Shown piece by piece: positions 41,861 through 50,901 of a stretch of 64,000 nucleotides of DNA. Position numbers and translations under genes: made by a program. The notes below the pieces were generated by a model. It was not told the DNA's origin and searched no databases. It saw nothing but the letters and a program-made list of their open reading frames with translations. The stretch lies in assembly GCF_050410775.1 (NCBI RefSeq), contig NZ_CP191229.1, one strand, 5' to 3'. Within the stretch, counting starts at the first letter, position 1. Each line of letters starts with the position of its first letter. The DNA is from Erwinia sp050410775. Lineage in GTDB: Bacteria; Pseudomonadota; Gammaproteobacteria; Enterobacterales; Enterobacteriaceae.

Positions 41861-43012
41861 TCAGAAATCGTAGCGCAGGCGAACCAGGTTCATATCGCCC
41901 AGGTTGTCGGTGCTTGAGGTAAAGACGTGTTCGTAGTCAACGCGGAAGCCGTAGTCCAGCTGGAAGGTGATCCCCACGCCGTTATCAATACGCTGGTAGT
42001 CACGACCGTTCACGTACTCCAGGCGGTCGCCCATCACGTAAGGCATAACCGACTTCAGCGCATACTGACTGACCGGAATGGTATACCCCGCCAGATACTC
42101 AATACCCCAGGCATCGCCAGCAAAGTAGTTATGCACATCCACTTTTTTAGTTGGCAGGAAGTTCTGGTAGTAACCGCCGCCCAGCGTGAAGGTCCAGTTA
42201 TCAGGCTTCCAGCTAAGCGCCGTGCCGTAGATATTCTGATCGTACCGCTTCGCATCGCCGTTGCCAGGATTACGCATCTCGGCACGGGTATAGTTCCATG
42301 CCGCGCCCCAGCTCAGATCCGGCGTCAGATGATAGTCCACAGCCAGCGAGCCGCCGCCCTGACGCTTGTAGCGCAGGCCGTTCCCCGGCAGATATTCGCT
42401 GTCGCTGAACAGGTAAGACGCATACACATCCGCATCGCCAAAGGTGTTTTTATACTTCAGCATCTTACGCGAACGGTAGGAGCCATCGTAGTCGCCATTG
42501 ATCCCGTTGCCAGAGGCCTGGCCGAGCATGTCGTAGTCCCAGATATCGGTTTTGGCGCCAACCGCATCATAGTAAACGCTGTTCTGCTGACCAAAGGTCA
42601 GTTTGCCCCAGGTTTTGCTCTGGAAGCCGGTGTAAAGCATGCGACGGCTGGTGTCGTTGGCACCCGGTGCATAATGGTCATCCCAGTTAAAAAGCGCCGG
42701 AATATTGACGCCCAGTTCGTAATAGCCAACCCAGCTAATATCATCAAACAGATAATAATCCGCCTTGAAGCGGAAGCGGGAGCCGCCGTCAAAGCCGTTA
42801 CGCTTGTAGGATCCCTTATCGCCATCGCCGGTCATATTGTTGAACTGGGGACGGATGCTGCCGCCAACGGTGAAATTAAGACGGCTCAGCGGATCGCCCG
42901 CCTGGGGGTCCTGCTTGATTACGGTGATTTCTGCCTGTGCAGCAAATGAGGCCCCGCCCACTAAGAGTGCCAGACCAATGGCCCGGCTTAAAACGCGCAT
43001 TTTTGTTAACAT
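41861..43012 (-). CDS. Outer-membrane porin
   Basis: Trimeric-porin-like beta barrel of about 383 residues. The signal peptide (RAIGLALLVGGASFAAQA) precedes mature AEITVIKQDPQ. Alternating aromatic/polar strands run to the C-terminal Phe (VRLRYDF), the BAM recognition signal. Starts are possible at 43081, 43012 and 43000; none has a good ribosome-binding site, and 43012 or 43000 give a normal signal peptide. It is not one of the classical OmpC/OmpF porins. The AT-rich 43013-43331 interval between it and the divergent GlpD-like gene should contain both promoters. Substrate unknown. Confidence 0.8.
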   Translation of the reverse strand: MLTKMRVLSRAIGLALLVGGASFAAQAEITVIKQDPQAGDPLSRLNFTVGGSIRPQFNNMTGDGDKGSYKRNGFDGGSRFRFKADYYLFDDISWVGYYELGVNIPALFNWDDHYAPGANDTSRRMLYTGFQSKTWGKLTFGQQNSVYYDAVGAKTDIWDYDMLGQASGNGINGDYDGSYRSRKMLKYKNTFGDADVYASYLFSDSEYLPGNGLRYKRQGGGSLAVDYHLTPDLSWGAAWNYTRAEMRNPGNGDAKRYDQNIYGTALSWKPDNWTFTLGGGYYQNFLPTKKVDVHNYFAGDAWGIEYLAGYTIPVSQYALKSVMPYVMGDRLEYVNGRDYQRIDNGVGITFQLDYGFRVDYEHVFTSSTDNLGDMNLVRLRYDF

Positions 43013-43331
43013 TATGTATACCAGTAAAAGATTGCCCGCTATTGGGCGCGCAAAGAATACCCTGAGCGTTCTCTTTTTCATTCGTGATAAATGGCTGTTT
43101 TTTAGGGATTATGACAATTAATCCTTAAGCAAATATGTCTTTCGACGCATTTACTCATGAATATAATCATTTTGTGCGTTATTTTGGTTAAAAACGGCCG
43201 TGATCAGCGTCTGATAAATAGGGGCGAGATTACTTTTACACCGGGCCATTTTTAGCCATTTGAGTTAACACCTGAACAACATATACTGTTTTTTCTCTCT
43301 TCTTCCGCCAGGTAAAACTCAGGAGCGACAG

Positions 43332-45050
43332 ATGGCAGAACATGTTGGTGGACGCAGCGCGCTGCTTGCCAGGCTGCGGCAGATCTCCCATACGCCCGTA
43401 CTGATTGTGGGCGGCGGCATCAATGGCATCAGTACCTTCCGCGAACTTGCGCTACAGGGGATCCCGGTGCTGCTGATCGAGCGCGGCGACTGGTGTCAGG
43501 CGGCCAGCGGGGCACTGTCGAGAATGATTCATGGCGGCCTGCGCTATCTGGAAACCGGCGAATTTGGCCTGGTAAAAGAGGCGGTTGAAGAGCGTAATCG
43601 TCTGCTGAAAAACGCGCCGCACTGCGTTTTCCCGCTGCGGACCACGGTGCCAGTAGACAGCTGGGGCGGCGGCATGATCGGTGCCGGTAAGCGTTTTCTG
43701 GGCCTTGGCGCTTCTCCGTCACGCCGGGGAGCGCTGCTGCTCAGAAGCGGCCTGGCGCTCTATGACGCCTGGTCAGGCCGCTACGGCGAGCTTCCGCGCC
43801 ATCAGCTGAATGACACCGCCGCGACGCGCCAGCGGTGGCCCGGCTTTGCGGACTGGGTGAAATACAGCGCCGCTTACTATGATGCCTGGATAACCGCGCC
43901 GGAGCGGCTGGGTTTTGAGCTGACGGATGACACCCTGCAAGCCTGTCCGCAGGCGCTGGCGCTAAACTACCTCAGCCTGAAGCGCTGCGATGGCGAAAAC
44001 ATCACGCTCAGCGATACGCTGACCGGCGAGGAGTTCACGCTGCAAACGCATGTCGTGGTTAACGCCACCGGCGCCTGGATCGACCGGCTCAACGGGGCGC
44101 TCAGTCCCTCCGCTGCCGGCCAAAAGCTGATAGGTGGCACCAAAGGCTCCCATCTGGTTCTGCGCAGCCCAGAACTGCTGGCGATGCTTGATGGCGAGAT
44201 GATCTATTACGAGAACCGGGACGGACGCGCCTGTCTTCTCTTTCCCTGGTACGGCAATGTCCTGGCGGGCACGACGGATATCCGCGTGGATGACCCGGAC
44301 GGCGTCATCTGCGAAGCGGATGAGCAGCGCTATATTCTCGACTCCCTGAGGTTTATCTTCCCTCATTTATCCCTCAGCGACAGCGACGTCCTTTATACCT
44401 TTTCCGGCGTGCGTCCGCTGCCCGCAAGCAACGTTGCCACCAGCGGCGCCATCTCACGCAACCACTCGCTGGTGCTGATCCCGCCCGGCAGTGAACGGGA
44501 TTTCACCACCCTCTGCCTGGTCGGCGGCAAATGGACGACGTTCCGCAGCTTTGGTGAAGAGGCGGCTGACCGCGTTCTCAACCTGCTGGGCCAGCGCCGC
44601 AAAGTCAGTACCAGGGAACGGGCGATTGGCGGCGGGCGGAATTACCCTGGCGAGGCGCGTAAACCGGCCTGGATCAAAGCCCTGAGCAGGGAGAGCGGGC
44701 TGTCGCCTGAACGGATCGCTAGTTTGCTTTCGCGCTACGGCACCCGGGCGCAGGCAATGGTGAAGTTCATGGTCAGCGAGCCGGATGCGCTGCTGCATAC
44801 GCTACCTGACTGGAGCCGCAATGAGCTGCGCTATCTGATCCGTTATGAACAGGTACAAACGCTGAGCGACTTACTGATCCGCCGGACGCCGCTTGCCATC
44901 AGCGGCCAGCTCACAGCTCCCGCCGTGGAGGAGATTACCCGGCTGCTCGCGCATGAGCGCGGCTGGACGTCGGCACAATCAGAGCAGGAACGGGCTGCAA
45001 TCAGCTTGCAGCTTAAGCGTGAGCATGGGGTTCACCTGTCCGGGGTGTGA
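43332..45050 (+). CDS. GlpD-family FAD-dependent glycerol-3-phosphate dehydrogenase-like protein
   Basis: A 572-residue flavoprotein. The dinucleotide motif VLIVGGGINGISTFRELALQ (about 23-42) is followed by LIERGDW, SRMIHGGLRYLE and GTKGSHLVL. LAGTTDIRVDDP, SGVRPL and the GGKWTTFRSFGEEAAD flavin contact complete the DAO fold, and a C-terminal DAO_C helical domain covers about 430-572. It is longer than E. coli GlpD (501) and lacks glpFK neighbours, so it may oxidise glycerol 3-phosphate or another polyol phosphate such as erythritol phosphate. AGGAG lies upstream of the ATG. Precise substrate unresolved. Confidence 0.82.
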   Translation: MAEHVGGRSALLARLRQISHTPVLIVGGGINGISTFRELALQGIPVLLIERGDWCQAASGALSRMIHGGLRYLETGEFGLVKEAVEERNRLLKNAPHCVFPLRTTVPVDSWGGGMIGAGKRFLGLGASPSRRGALLLRSGLALYDAWSGRYGELPRHQLNDTAATRQRWPGFADWVKYSAAYYDAWITAPERLGFELTDDTLQACPQALALNYLSLKRCDGENITLSDTLTGEEFTLQTHVVVNATGAWIDRLNGALSPSAAGQKLIGGTKGSHLVLRSPELLAMLDGEMIYYENRDGRACLLFPWYGNVLAGTTDIRVDDPDGVICEADEQRYILDSLRFIFPHLSLSDSDVLYTFSGVRPLPASNVATSGAISRNHSLVLIPPGSERDFTTLCLVGGKWTTFRSFGEEAADRVLNLLGQRRKVSTRERAIGGGRNYPGEARKPAWIKALSRESGLSPERIASLLSRYGTRAQAMVKFMVSEPDALLHTLPDWSRNELRYLIRYEQVQTLSDLLIRRTPLAISGQLTAPAVEEITRLLAHERGWTSAQSEQERAAISLQLKREHGVHLSGV

Positions 45051-45081
45051 TCTTACTCCGAATTCCGGCACTTTATCCGGC

Positions 45082-45101
45082 AAGGCGGGTTCGCCCGCCT
45101 T
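45082..45101 (+). terminator. Tetraloop hairpin after the GlpD-like gene
   Basis: AAGGCGGG-TTCG-CCCGCCTT, a stable UUCG stem 32 bases after the stop, without a T-run. The rest of the 370-base gap to opgB (45102-45420) is AT-rich in its middle (around 45160-45270) and probably holds the opgB promoter. No ORF is convincing. Confidence 0.5.
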
Positions 45102-45420
45102 CAGGTTAATCCCGTTAACGATAATCCCGTCCGGCCATTCCCTTCCCGTACCTTACCCGCTGATTAATAAGTTAATTTATTCCGACCCCCTGTCATAAAG
45201 CGAACGGAAACATCAGCTCTCCGATAAGCCCGCCATCAAAATTTAAATAAACCGTCAACAAACGGTAATAAACTGCGGGGCGGGTCACATTTGCCTCACC
45301 GCCTTGCGCCTTGTCAGAGATAATCCGCTGCATTAGATTGATGTGTTCTTCACCCACCGATCGGTTCTCTCCCCTTCCCGGCCACGGGCCGACGCGCGCT
45401 TCTGAGGATAATAAAAACTG

Positions 45421-47718
45421 ATGGGTTCCGAATTTCTCTCGCTGCTATTTTTTATCGCTTCGGTGCTGCTCTACTCCTGGAAAGCCGGGAGAAACCGGCT
45501 CTGGTTTTCGGCTGTTTTGCTGTTTCTCGGCATCTATATCATCCTCAATGCCACCATGCTGGCGAGTAATTATTTTACCGGCGAAGGCATTAATGACGCG
45601 GTGATTTATACCATTACCAGCAGCCTGAGCGGGGCGGGCATCAGCAAGTATATCCTGCCAGGCCTTGGCCTGGCCGGCGGCCTGATCCTGCTGTTTTTAC
45701 TGCTCTCCTGGGTGCTGCGCCTGCGCAAGGGGCGACGGGCCAGCCCGCTCTACAGCCTGCTGGCGTTAATGCTGGCGCTCGCCTCCATTAACACCACGCC
45801 GGCCTACCAGCAGGTTTCCAGCCTGATTAAATCTCAGGTCGCGCGGGGCAGTTCAGATTTCTACGCCCATTACAAAGTGCCGGGCAGGCAGCTGCGCGGC
45901 GACAAGCCCAACCTGGTCTATATCTATGCCGAAAGCCTGGAGCGCACCTATTTTGACGAGAAAGCGTTTCCGGGACTGGCGCTGGGGCTGAGCCGGCTGA
46001 AAAAAAGCGCGCTCGATTTCAGTAATACGGAGCAGCTGCCCGGCACCGAGTACACGATTGCCGGCATGGTCGCCTCACAGTGCGGCATTCCCCTGTTTGC
46101 CCCCTTTGACGGCAACGCCTCCAGCTCGCTTTCCACTTTCTACCCTCAGAACGTCTGCCTGGGCGATATCCTGAAATCGTCAGGCTATCAGAACTACTTC
46201 TATCAGGGCGCCAACCTTAGCTTTGCCGGCAAGGATCTGTTTCTCTCTTCGCACGGCTTCGATCATCTGTATGGCCTGAATGAGCTGAAAAGCGTGGTCA
46301 AAGATCCCGCTTATCGCAACGACTGGGGCTGGTATGACGACACGGTGCTGGACGTGGTCTTCGATAAATATCTGGCGCTGGCGAAGGAGAATAAGCCGTT
46401 TTCGCTGTTCGCCCTGACGGTGGACACCCACCACCCCGACGGTTTTATCTCCCGCAGCTGCCGGCAGAAAAGCTGGTCTTATGAAGGGAAACCCAATAAA
46501 TCCTTCGCCGCCGTCGCCTGTAGCCAGGAGCATATCGCCAGGCTGATTGAGCGCATCCGCGCCACGCCCTATTTTAAAAATACGATTATTGTGGTCAGCT
46601 CCGATCACCTGGCGATGAACAATACGGCCTTTACCTATCTCAATCAGCACGAACGCCGTAATCTGTTCTTTATGCTGCGCGGCAGCGATGCCAGCAGTAA
46701 GGTCATTTCCGTAAAGCGCAGCTCGCTGGATAACGGCGCCACGGTGCTTGACGCCATGGGCGGCGATAACTTTATCGGGCTCGGGCGCAGTAGCCTCTCA
46801 TCTCCTTCGCTGTCGGCCACCTATCTCAATATCAAAGAGAAAATCAATGAGTGGAAGCCGGATGTCATCAAGCTCTGGAACTTCCCGAAAGCCATTTCGG
46901 ATTACAGCATAGATACCGCAGGCAACACCTTCAGCTTCTCGGGCGTCCACTTCAAGCTGCCGCTGCTGCTGTCGGTCACGCCGGACAAAGTGGAGCCGAA
47001 ATTTGACGTTTATCTTGCCGCGCCGCTGAAGCAGCAGCTGGCAAAATTCCCGCAGGACAGGAAATTTGTCTGGATAGACCGCTGCTTCAAAATGGGGAGC
47101 ATCTGGGATAAGAGGCTGGAGCTGAACAGCGGCCTCTGCGTGGCGGACGGTACGCTGGGCAGCCAGCCTGAAATCGTACAGGTGCCACCGGGCATCACTC
47201 AGGGGCATGTCGCGTTCCGCAATGTCGGTAAGCAGAATGAGGAGCGCTATCAGCAAACGGTCACCCGCCTGCGCATTGCGGATAAAGATGTGAAATACAC
47301 CTCGGACAGCATCCACTTTGCGCTGCCGGGCCTGCCGGAGCAGGTGCTGAAAGTGAGCGGGCTCTCCTATATTGAACCCTGGGGCGGCCGCTGGTCCGAT
47401 GCTAACCTGCTGCCTTCGGTTACCCTTGAGTATCTGGAGCCGCTGCCCGCCGCTTTCGATCTTGAGCTGACCGCCCGCGCCTTTGGCGCCAACCGCACCC
47501 GGCCCTTCAGCGTAAAAGTGGGCAACGAAACGCAGCGGATTACCCTGGAAAGCGGCAATACGACCCAGCGCCTTCACTTCACTAATGCCGCCGGATCCCG
47601 CACGGTGGAAATCATCCCGCCAGCCCCGGAAGAGACGGCGGAAGGTGCCATCGATGGCTTTGCCGCCCGCAGGCTCGGCGTCGGGCTGGTGAGCCTGAAA
47701 ATTATCCCAGCCCGCTAA
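45421..47718 (+). CDS. opgB: Phosphoglycerol transferase I
   Basis: A 765-residue inner-membrane enzyme (MdoB) that transfers phosphoglycerol from phosphatidylglycerol to osmoregulated periplasmic glucans. Four N-terminal membrane segments (about 5-22, 29-48, 78-98, 110-125) precede an LTA-synthase/sulfatase-like domain. ESLERTYFD, PGTEYTIAGM (nucleophile Thr region), DTHHPDGF and SSDHLAMNN supply the metal site. The C-terminal 200 residues match E. coli OpgB, including the AxxEPWG-type block. E. coli opgB is elsewhere on the chromosome, so this is a different context. Confidence 0.95.
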   Translation: MGSEFLSLLFFIASVLLYSWKAGRNRLWFSAVLLFLGIYIILNATMLASNYFTGEGINDAVIYTITSSLSGAGISKYILPGLGLAGGLILLFLLLSWVLRLRKGRRASPLYSLLALMLALASINTTPAYQQVSSLIKSQVARGSSDFYAHYKVPGRQLRGDKPNLVYIYAESLERTYFDEKAFPGLALGLSRLKKSALDFSNTEQLPGTEYTIAGMVASQCGIPLFAPFDGNASSSLSTFYPQNVCLGDILKSSGYQNYFYQGANLSFAGKDLFLSSHGFDHLYGLNELKSVVKDPAYRNDWGWYDDTVLDVVFDKYLALAKENKPFSLFALTVDTHHPDGFISRSCRQKSWSYEGKPNKSFAAVACSQEHIARLIERIRATPYFKNTIIVVSSDHLAMNNTAFTYLNQHERRNLFFMLRGSDASSKVISVKRSSLDNGATVLDAMGGDNFIGLGRSSLSSPSLSATYLNIKEKINEWKPDVIKLWNFPKAISDYSIDTAGNTFSFSGVHFKLPLLLSVTPDKVEPKFDVYLAAPLKQQLAKFPQDRKFVWIDRCFKMGSIWDKRLELNSGLCVADGTLGSQPEIVQVPPGITQGHVAFRNVGKQNEERYQQTVTRLRIADKDVKYTSDSIHFALPGLPEQVLKVSGLSYIEPWGGRWSDANLLPSVTLEYLEPLPAAFDLELTARAFGANRTRPFSVKVGNETQRITLESGNTTQRLHFTNAAGSRTVEIIPPAPEETAEGAIDGFAARRLGVGLVSLKIIPAR

Positions 47719-47723
47719 ACCTG

Positions 47724-47757
47724 TGGTCTCCGGTTACCCCATCCGGAGGCCATTTTT
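47724..47757 (+). terminator. Intrinsic terminator after opgB
   Basis: TGGTCTCCGG pairs with CCGGAGGCCA (one wobble) and is followed by TTTTT, six bases after the opgB stop. Confidence 0.8.
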
Positions 47758-47791
47758 CTTCAGTTTTCAGCTCATTTCCGCCCATAAGCCG

Positions 47792-47818
47792 TCAAGTTTC
47801 CTTCACGTGTGCCGATGG
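47792..47818 (+). promoter_or_regulatory. Sigma-28 (FliA) promoter for the chemoreceptor gene
   Basis: TCAAGTTT, 11 bases, GCCGATGG: seven of eight and six of eight matches to TAAAGTTT-N11-GCCGATAA with exact spacing. It lies about 118 bases before the receptor ATG and downstream of the opgB terminator, so it places the receptor in the late flagellar regulon. Confidence 0.75.
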
Positions 47819-47935
47819 TAAAGGGCTGGGTGGGTCCAAATAATAAACCCTACTATTCAAGTGGTTAATAGTACCCTCCCGTAATCATATCGCCGGTGTA
47901 ACCACCGCTTCTGTTTATCCATAGGGATCTTAGAA

Positions 47936-49495
47936 ATGGCATTAGTACGAAATATGAAAGTCGGGGTTCGCCTCGGGGGAGCTTTCAGCCTGGTTATTCT
48001 GCTGCTCATTATCGTCAGCGTCACCGCCACGGTGAAAATTGGCAGCATCAATCACGCCGTCAACAGCATTGTTAATGACCGCTACGTTAAAGTCCGGCTG
48101 GCCTTTGACGTGCGCGACGGCGTCAATGAACAGATCAAATACCTGCGCGGCATGGTTATTGATACCACCCGCCCACAATATAATGTTAAGCGTTTCGGCC
48201 AGCTTAACGACGCCACCCAGAAAACCACGGACGCGATTGCCGCCATTGCAAAAATCCAGACGACGGCCGTCGGTCAGAAAAAAATTAAGGCGGTAGAAGA
48301 TGCCGCGGCGGCGTTTGAAGCGGCGAAAAATACGCTGCTTAATATGGTGCGTGCCGGCGATGAAGAGAGCGCCGCGCTTTTTGCGCTACAGAAAATCACG
48401 CCGATGCAGAATACGTTCCTGAATCTGGCCACAAATTTTGCCGACTCGCAGTCCCAACAGCTTCAGGCAGAGGGCGCCAAAGCCCTCCACGATGGCCAGA
48501 CGGCGATTCAGATCACGCTTATATTCTCCGCGCTTGCGGTCATACTGGCGATGATCCTGGGCTATTTCCTGACGCGCTCAATCGTCATGCCGCTGCGTGA
48601 AGCCGTGACCATCGCCAGCAACGTGGCGGCGGGCGATCTGCGCACCGTGATCCGCGTTACCTCCCGCGATGAAACCGGCCAGCTGATGGAGGCGCTGAAG
48701 AACATGAATGACAATCTTCTGCGCATCGTGACGGAAGTCCGCAGCGGCACCGACCTGATTACCAGCGCCTCCAGCGAGATTTCAACCGGTAATATGGATC
48801 TCTCTTCACGCACGGAGCAGCAGGCAAGCTCACTGGAGGAGACGGCTTCCGCCATGGAGCAGATGACCTCCACCGTGAAGCAGAATGCTGACAATGCCCG
48901 TCAGGCCAATGAACTGGCGGCGCAGGCTTCTAAAGTGGCGGTACAGAGCGGCGCGGCGGTCAGTAAGGTTGTCACCACCATGGAGATGATCAACAGCTCG
49001 TCCCGTAAGATCGTTGATATTATCAGCGTGATTGACGGCATTGCCTTCCAGACCAATATCCTGGCGCTGAATGCCGCCGTGGAAGCGGCCCGCGCCGGTG
49101 AGCAGGGCCGTGGTTTCGCGGTTGTGGCGACGGAAGTACGCAATCTGGCGCAGCGTTCCGCATCCGCTGCCAAAGAGATCGCCCAGCTGATCGAAGACTC
49201 CGTGGCGAAAGTGGACGAAGGCGGCAGGCAGGTGGCGAAGGCCGGTTCAACGATGGAAGAGGTGCTTTCCAGCGTGAAAAGCGTCACGGAGATTATGGGC
49301 GAGATCTCCATCGCCAGTAATGAGCAGAGCAGCGGGATCGACGAAATCAATATGGCGATCACGCAAATGGATCAGGTGACGCAGCAGAACGCCTCGCTGG
49401 TGCAGGAGTCCGCCTCCGCCGCCCATTCGCTCCAGGAGCAGGCCGTCCAGCTCTCCCAGGCGATCAGCATCTTTAAGCTTAACGCCGCCTCTTAA
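47936..49495 (+). CDS. Methyl-accepting chemotaxis protein
   Basis: A 519-residue chemoreceptor. Membrane segments at about 14-34 and 190-212 bracket a periplasmic four-helix-bundle sensor (about 35-189). A HAMP domain (about 213-265) and a coiled-coil signalling domain follow, with the tip sequence IDGIAFQTNILALNAAVEAA and AGEQGRGFAVVATEVRNLAQ. Gln/Glu-rich methylation helices lie on both sides. The C terminus (ISIFKLNAAS) lacks the NWETF-type pentapeptide that tethers CheR, so it is a low-abundance-type receptor. Ligand unknown. A sigma-28 promoter lies upstream. Confidence 0.93.
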   Translation: MALVRNMKVGVRLGGAFSLVILLLIIVSVTATVKIGSINHAVNSIVNDRYVKVRLAFDVRDGVNEQIKYLRGMVIDTTRPQYNVKRFGQLNDATQKTTDAIAAIAKIQTTAVGQKKIKAVEDAAAAFEAAKNTLLNMVRAGDEESAALFALQKITPMQNTFLNLATNFADSQSQQLQAEGAKALHDGQTAIQITLIFSALAVILAMILGYFLTRSIVMPLREAVTIASNVAAGDLRTVIRVTSRDETGQLMEALKNMNDNLLRIVTEVRSGTDLITSASSEISTGNMDLSSRTEQQASSLEETASAMEQMTSTVKQNADNARQANELAAQASKVAVQSGAAVSKVVTTMEMINSSSRKIVDIISVIDGIAFQTNILALNAAVEAARAGEQGRGFAVVATEVRNLAQRSASAAKEIAQLIEDSVAKVDEGGRQVAKAGSTMEEVLSSVKSVTEIMGEISIASNEQSSGIDEINMAITQMDQVTQQNASLVQESASAAHSLQEQAVQLSQAISIFKLNAAS

Positions 49496-49515
49496 TCCGC
49501 TTTTATCAGGCAAAT

Positions 49516-49544
49516 TTGTGTGGTGACGATCTGTCACCACACAA
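49516..49544. repeat. Perfect 12-bp palindromic hairpin after the chemoreceptor gene
   Basis: TTGTGTGGTGAC/GTCACCACACAA with loop GATCT. No T-run on either side. It lies between converging genes and may be a shared 3' structure. Confidence 0.5.
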
Positions 49545-49641
49545 GCGGCAAAGTTTACTCTCTGGTATGTCATTTCTGCTATCAGCGCTGCGTCTCAGAT
49601 ACCCCCGGATATCTCCGGCAGTAATCAGAGAAAAGGCCACG

Positions 49642-50901
49642 TCACAGAATCAGAACAGCCCGGATATCATTCACATTGGTCAGTGTCGGGCCCGTGACGA
49701 TCAGATCATCTAAAGCCTGAAAATAGCTATAGCTGTCGTGCGCATCCAGACTCTGCTGATGTGACAATCCGTTCTGCCTGCCGCGCGTCAGCGTATCGGG
49801 ATAAACGATTGCGCCAGCGGCATCCTCTGTGCCGTCGATGCCATCACTGTCCCCGGCGATAGCCCAGACATTTTCCTCCCCCTTAAGAGCGCAGGCGAGG
49901 CTGAGTAAAAATTCGGTATTACGCCCTCCTCTCCCTGCTTTTCCATGGGTAAGGGTGACGGTCGTTTCTCCCCCGGAAAGCAGTAAGGCCGGACCTTTAA
50001 GCGGCTGTCCATGCTGTCTTACCGAGCGGGCCATCCCCGCCATAAAAATCCCCATATCCCGGCTTTCCCCCTCAAGGGCATCGCCCAGAATCATCGGCGT
50101 TAATCCATACTGTCGCGCCAGCAAGGCTGCGGCATCCAGCGCCATCGCCGGGGTGGCGATCAGACGGACGTCGTCCGGTGAGGTTCTCACCCGGGGAGGC
50201 GCCGGTTTCATCAGAGCCTGATAAATTGTGCGAGAGACCGGAATGCGGTAACGCTCAAGAATACTCAATGCTTCCGCCGGCGTACTCTCATCGGCGACTG
50301 TCGGTCCGGACGCGATATCGGACGCTCTGTCTCCCGGCACGTCGCTGATGATCAGCGACACCACGCGGGCAGGCTGGGCAAGCGCTGCCAGCTTTCCGCC
50401 TTTGATGGCAGAGAGATGACGGCGAACCAGGTTCATCTCTCCGATCGTCGCCCCACTGTGCAGCAGCGCACGCGTCACAACCTGCTTATCCGCCAGCGTC
50501 AGCCCCGGTGCGGGCAGAGCCATTAATGCCGAGCCGCCGCCCGAAATCAGGGCCAGCACCAGGTCATCTTCTGATAGTCCCTTGACCGCCTCGACAATCA
50601 GCATCGCTGCGGTCTCACTCATCGCATCTGAGACCGGATGCGCGGCTTCCACAATACGGATACGTCCGGCGGGAACGGCATGACCATAGCGAGTGACCAC
50701 CACGCCCGACAGCGCCACATCCGGCCAGGCGGCATCAACGGCCGCCGCCATGGCGGCGGAAGCCTTTCCCGCCCCAATGACCACACACCGCCCTTTCGGT
50801 TTTTCCGGCAGGGCGGGAGGAATGGCAGGCCCCGCCCGGGCGCTCCCGACAGCGTTCAGGAAGATCTCCCTCAGGATAAATCCTGCCCGTTCATTATTCA
50901 T
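49642..50901 (-). CDS. ttuD: Glycerate 2-kinase / hydroxypyruvate reductase-type protein (MOFRL family)
   Basis: A 419-residue protein of the DUF4147-MOFRL family. GAGKASAAMA near residue 45, SGGGSALMALP, SAIKGGKLA and DVPGDRASDIASGPTV form the first domain. The C-terminal MOFRL domain carries SGGETTVT, GRGGRNTEFLL and AGDSDGIDG. Family members convert D-glycerate to 2-phosphoglycerate; the A. vitis TtuD name was given for hydroxypyruvate reductase. Its ATG overlaps the ttuC stop by four bases (ATGA), so it is coupled to the dehydrogenase that would supply glycerate. It would feed tartrate carbon into glycolysis (inference). Confidence 0.85.
   Translation of the reverse strand: MNNERAGFILREIFLNAVGSARAGPAIPPALPEKPKGRCVVIGAGKASAAMAAAVDAAWPDVALSGVVVTRYGHAVPAGRIRIVEAAHPVSDAMSETAAMLIVEAVKGLSEDDLVLALISGGGSALMALPAPGLTLADKQVVTRALLHSGATIGEMNLVRRHLSAIKGGKLAALAQPARVVSLIISDVPGDRASDIASGPTVADESTPAEALSILERYRIPVSRTIYQALMKPAPPRVRTSPDDVRLIATPAMALDAAALLARQYGLTPMILGDALEGESRDMGIFMAGMARSVRQHGQPLKGPALLLSGGETTVTLTHGKAGRGGRNTEFLLSLACALKGEENVWAIAGDSDGIDGTEDAAGAIVYPDTLTRGRQNGLSHQQSLDAHDSYSYFQALDDLIVTGPTLTNVNDIRAVLIL

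Noticed and set aside
41927..42949. 340-codon plus-strand frame
   Set aside because: Antisense to the porin gene; no homology recognised.
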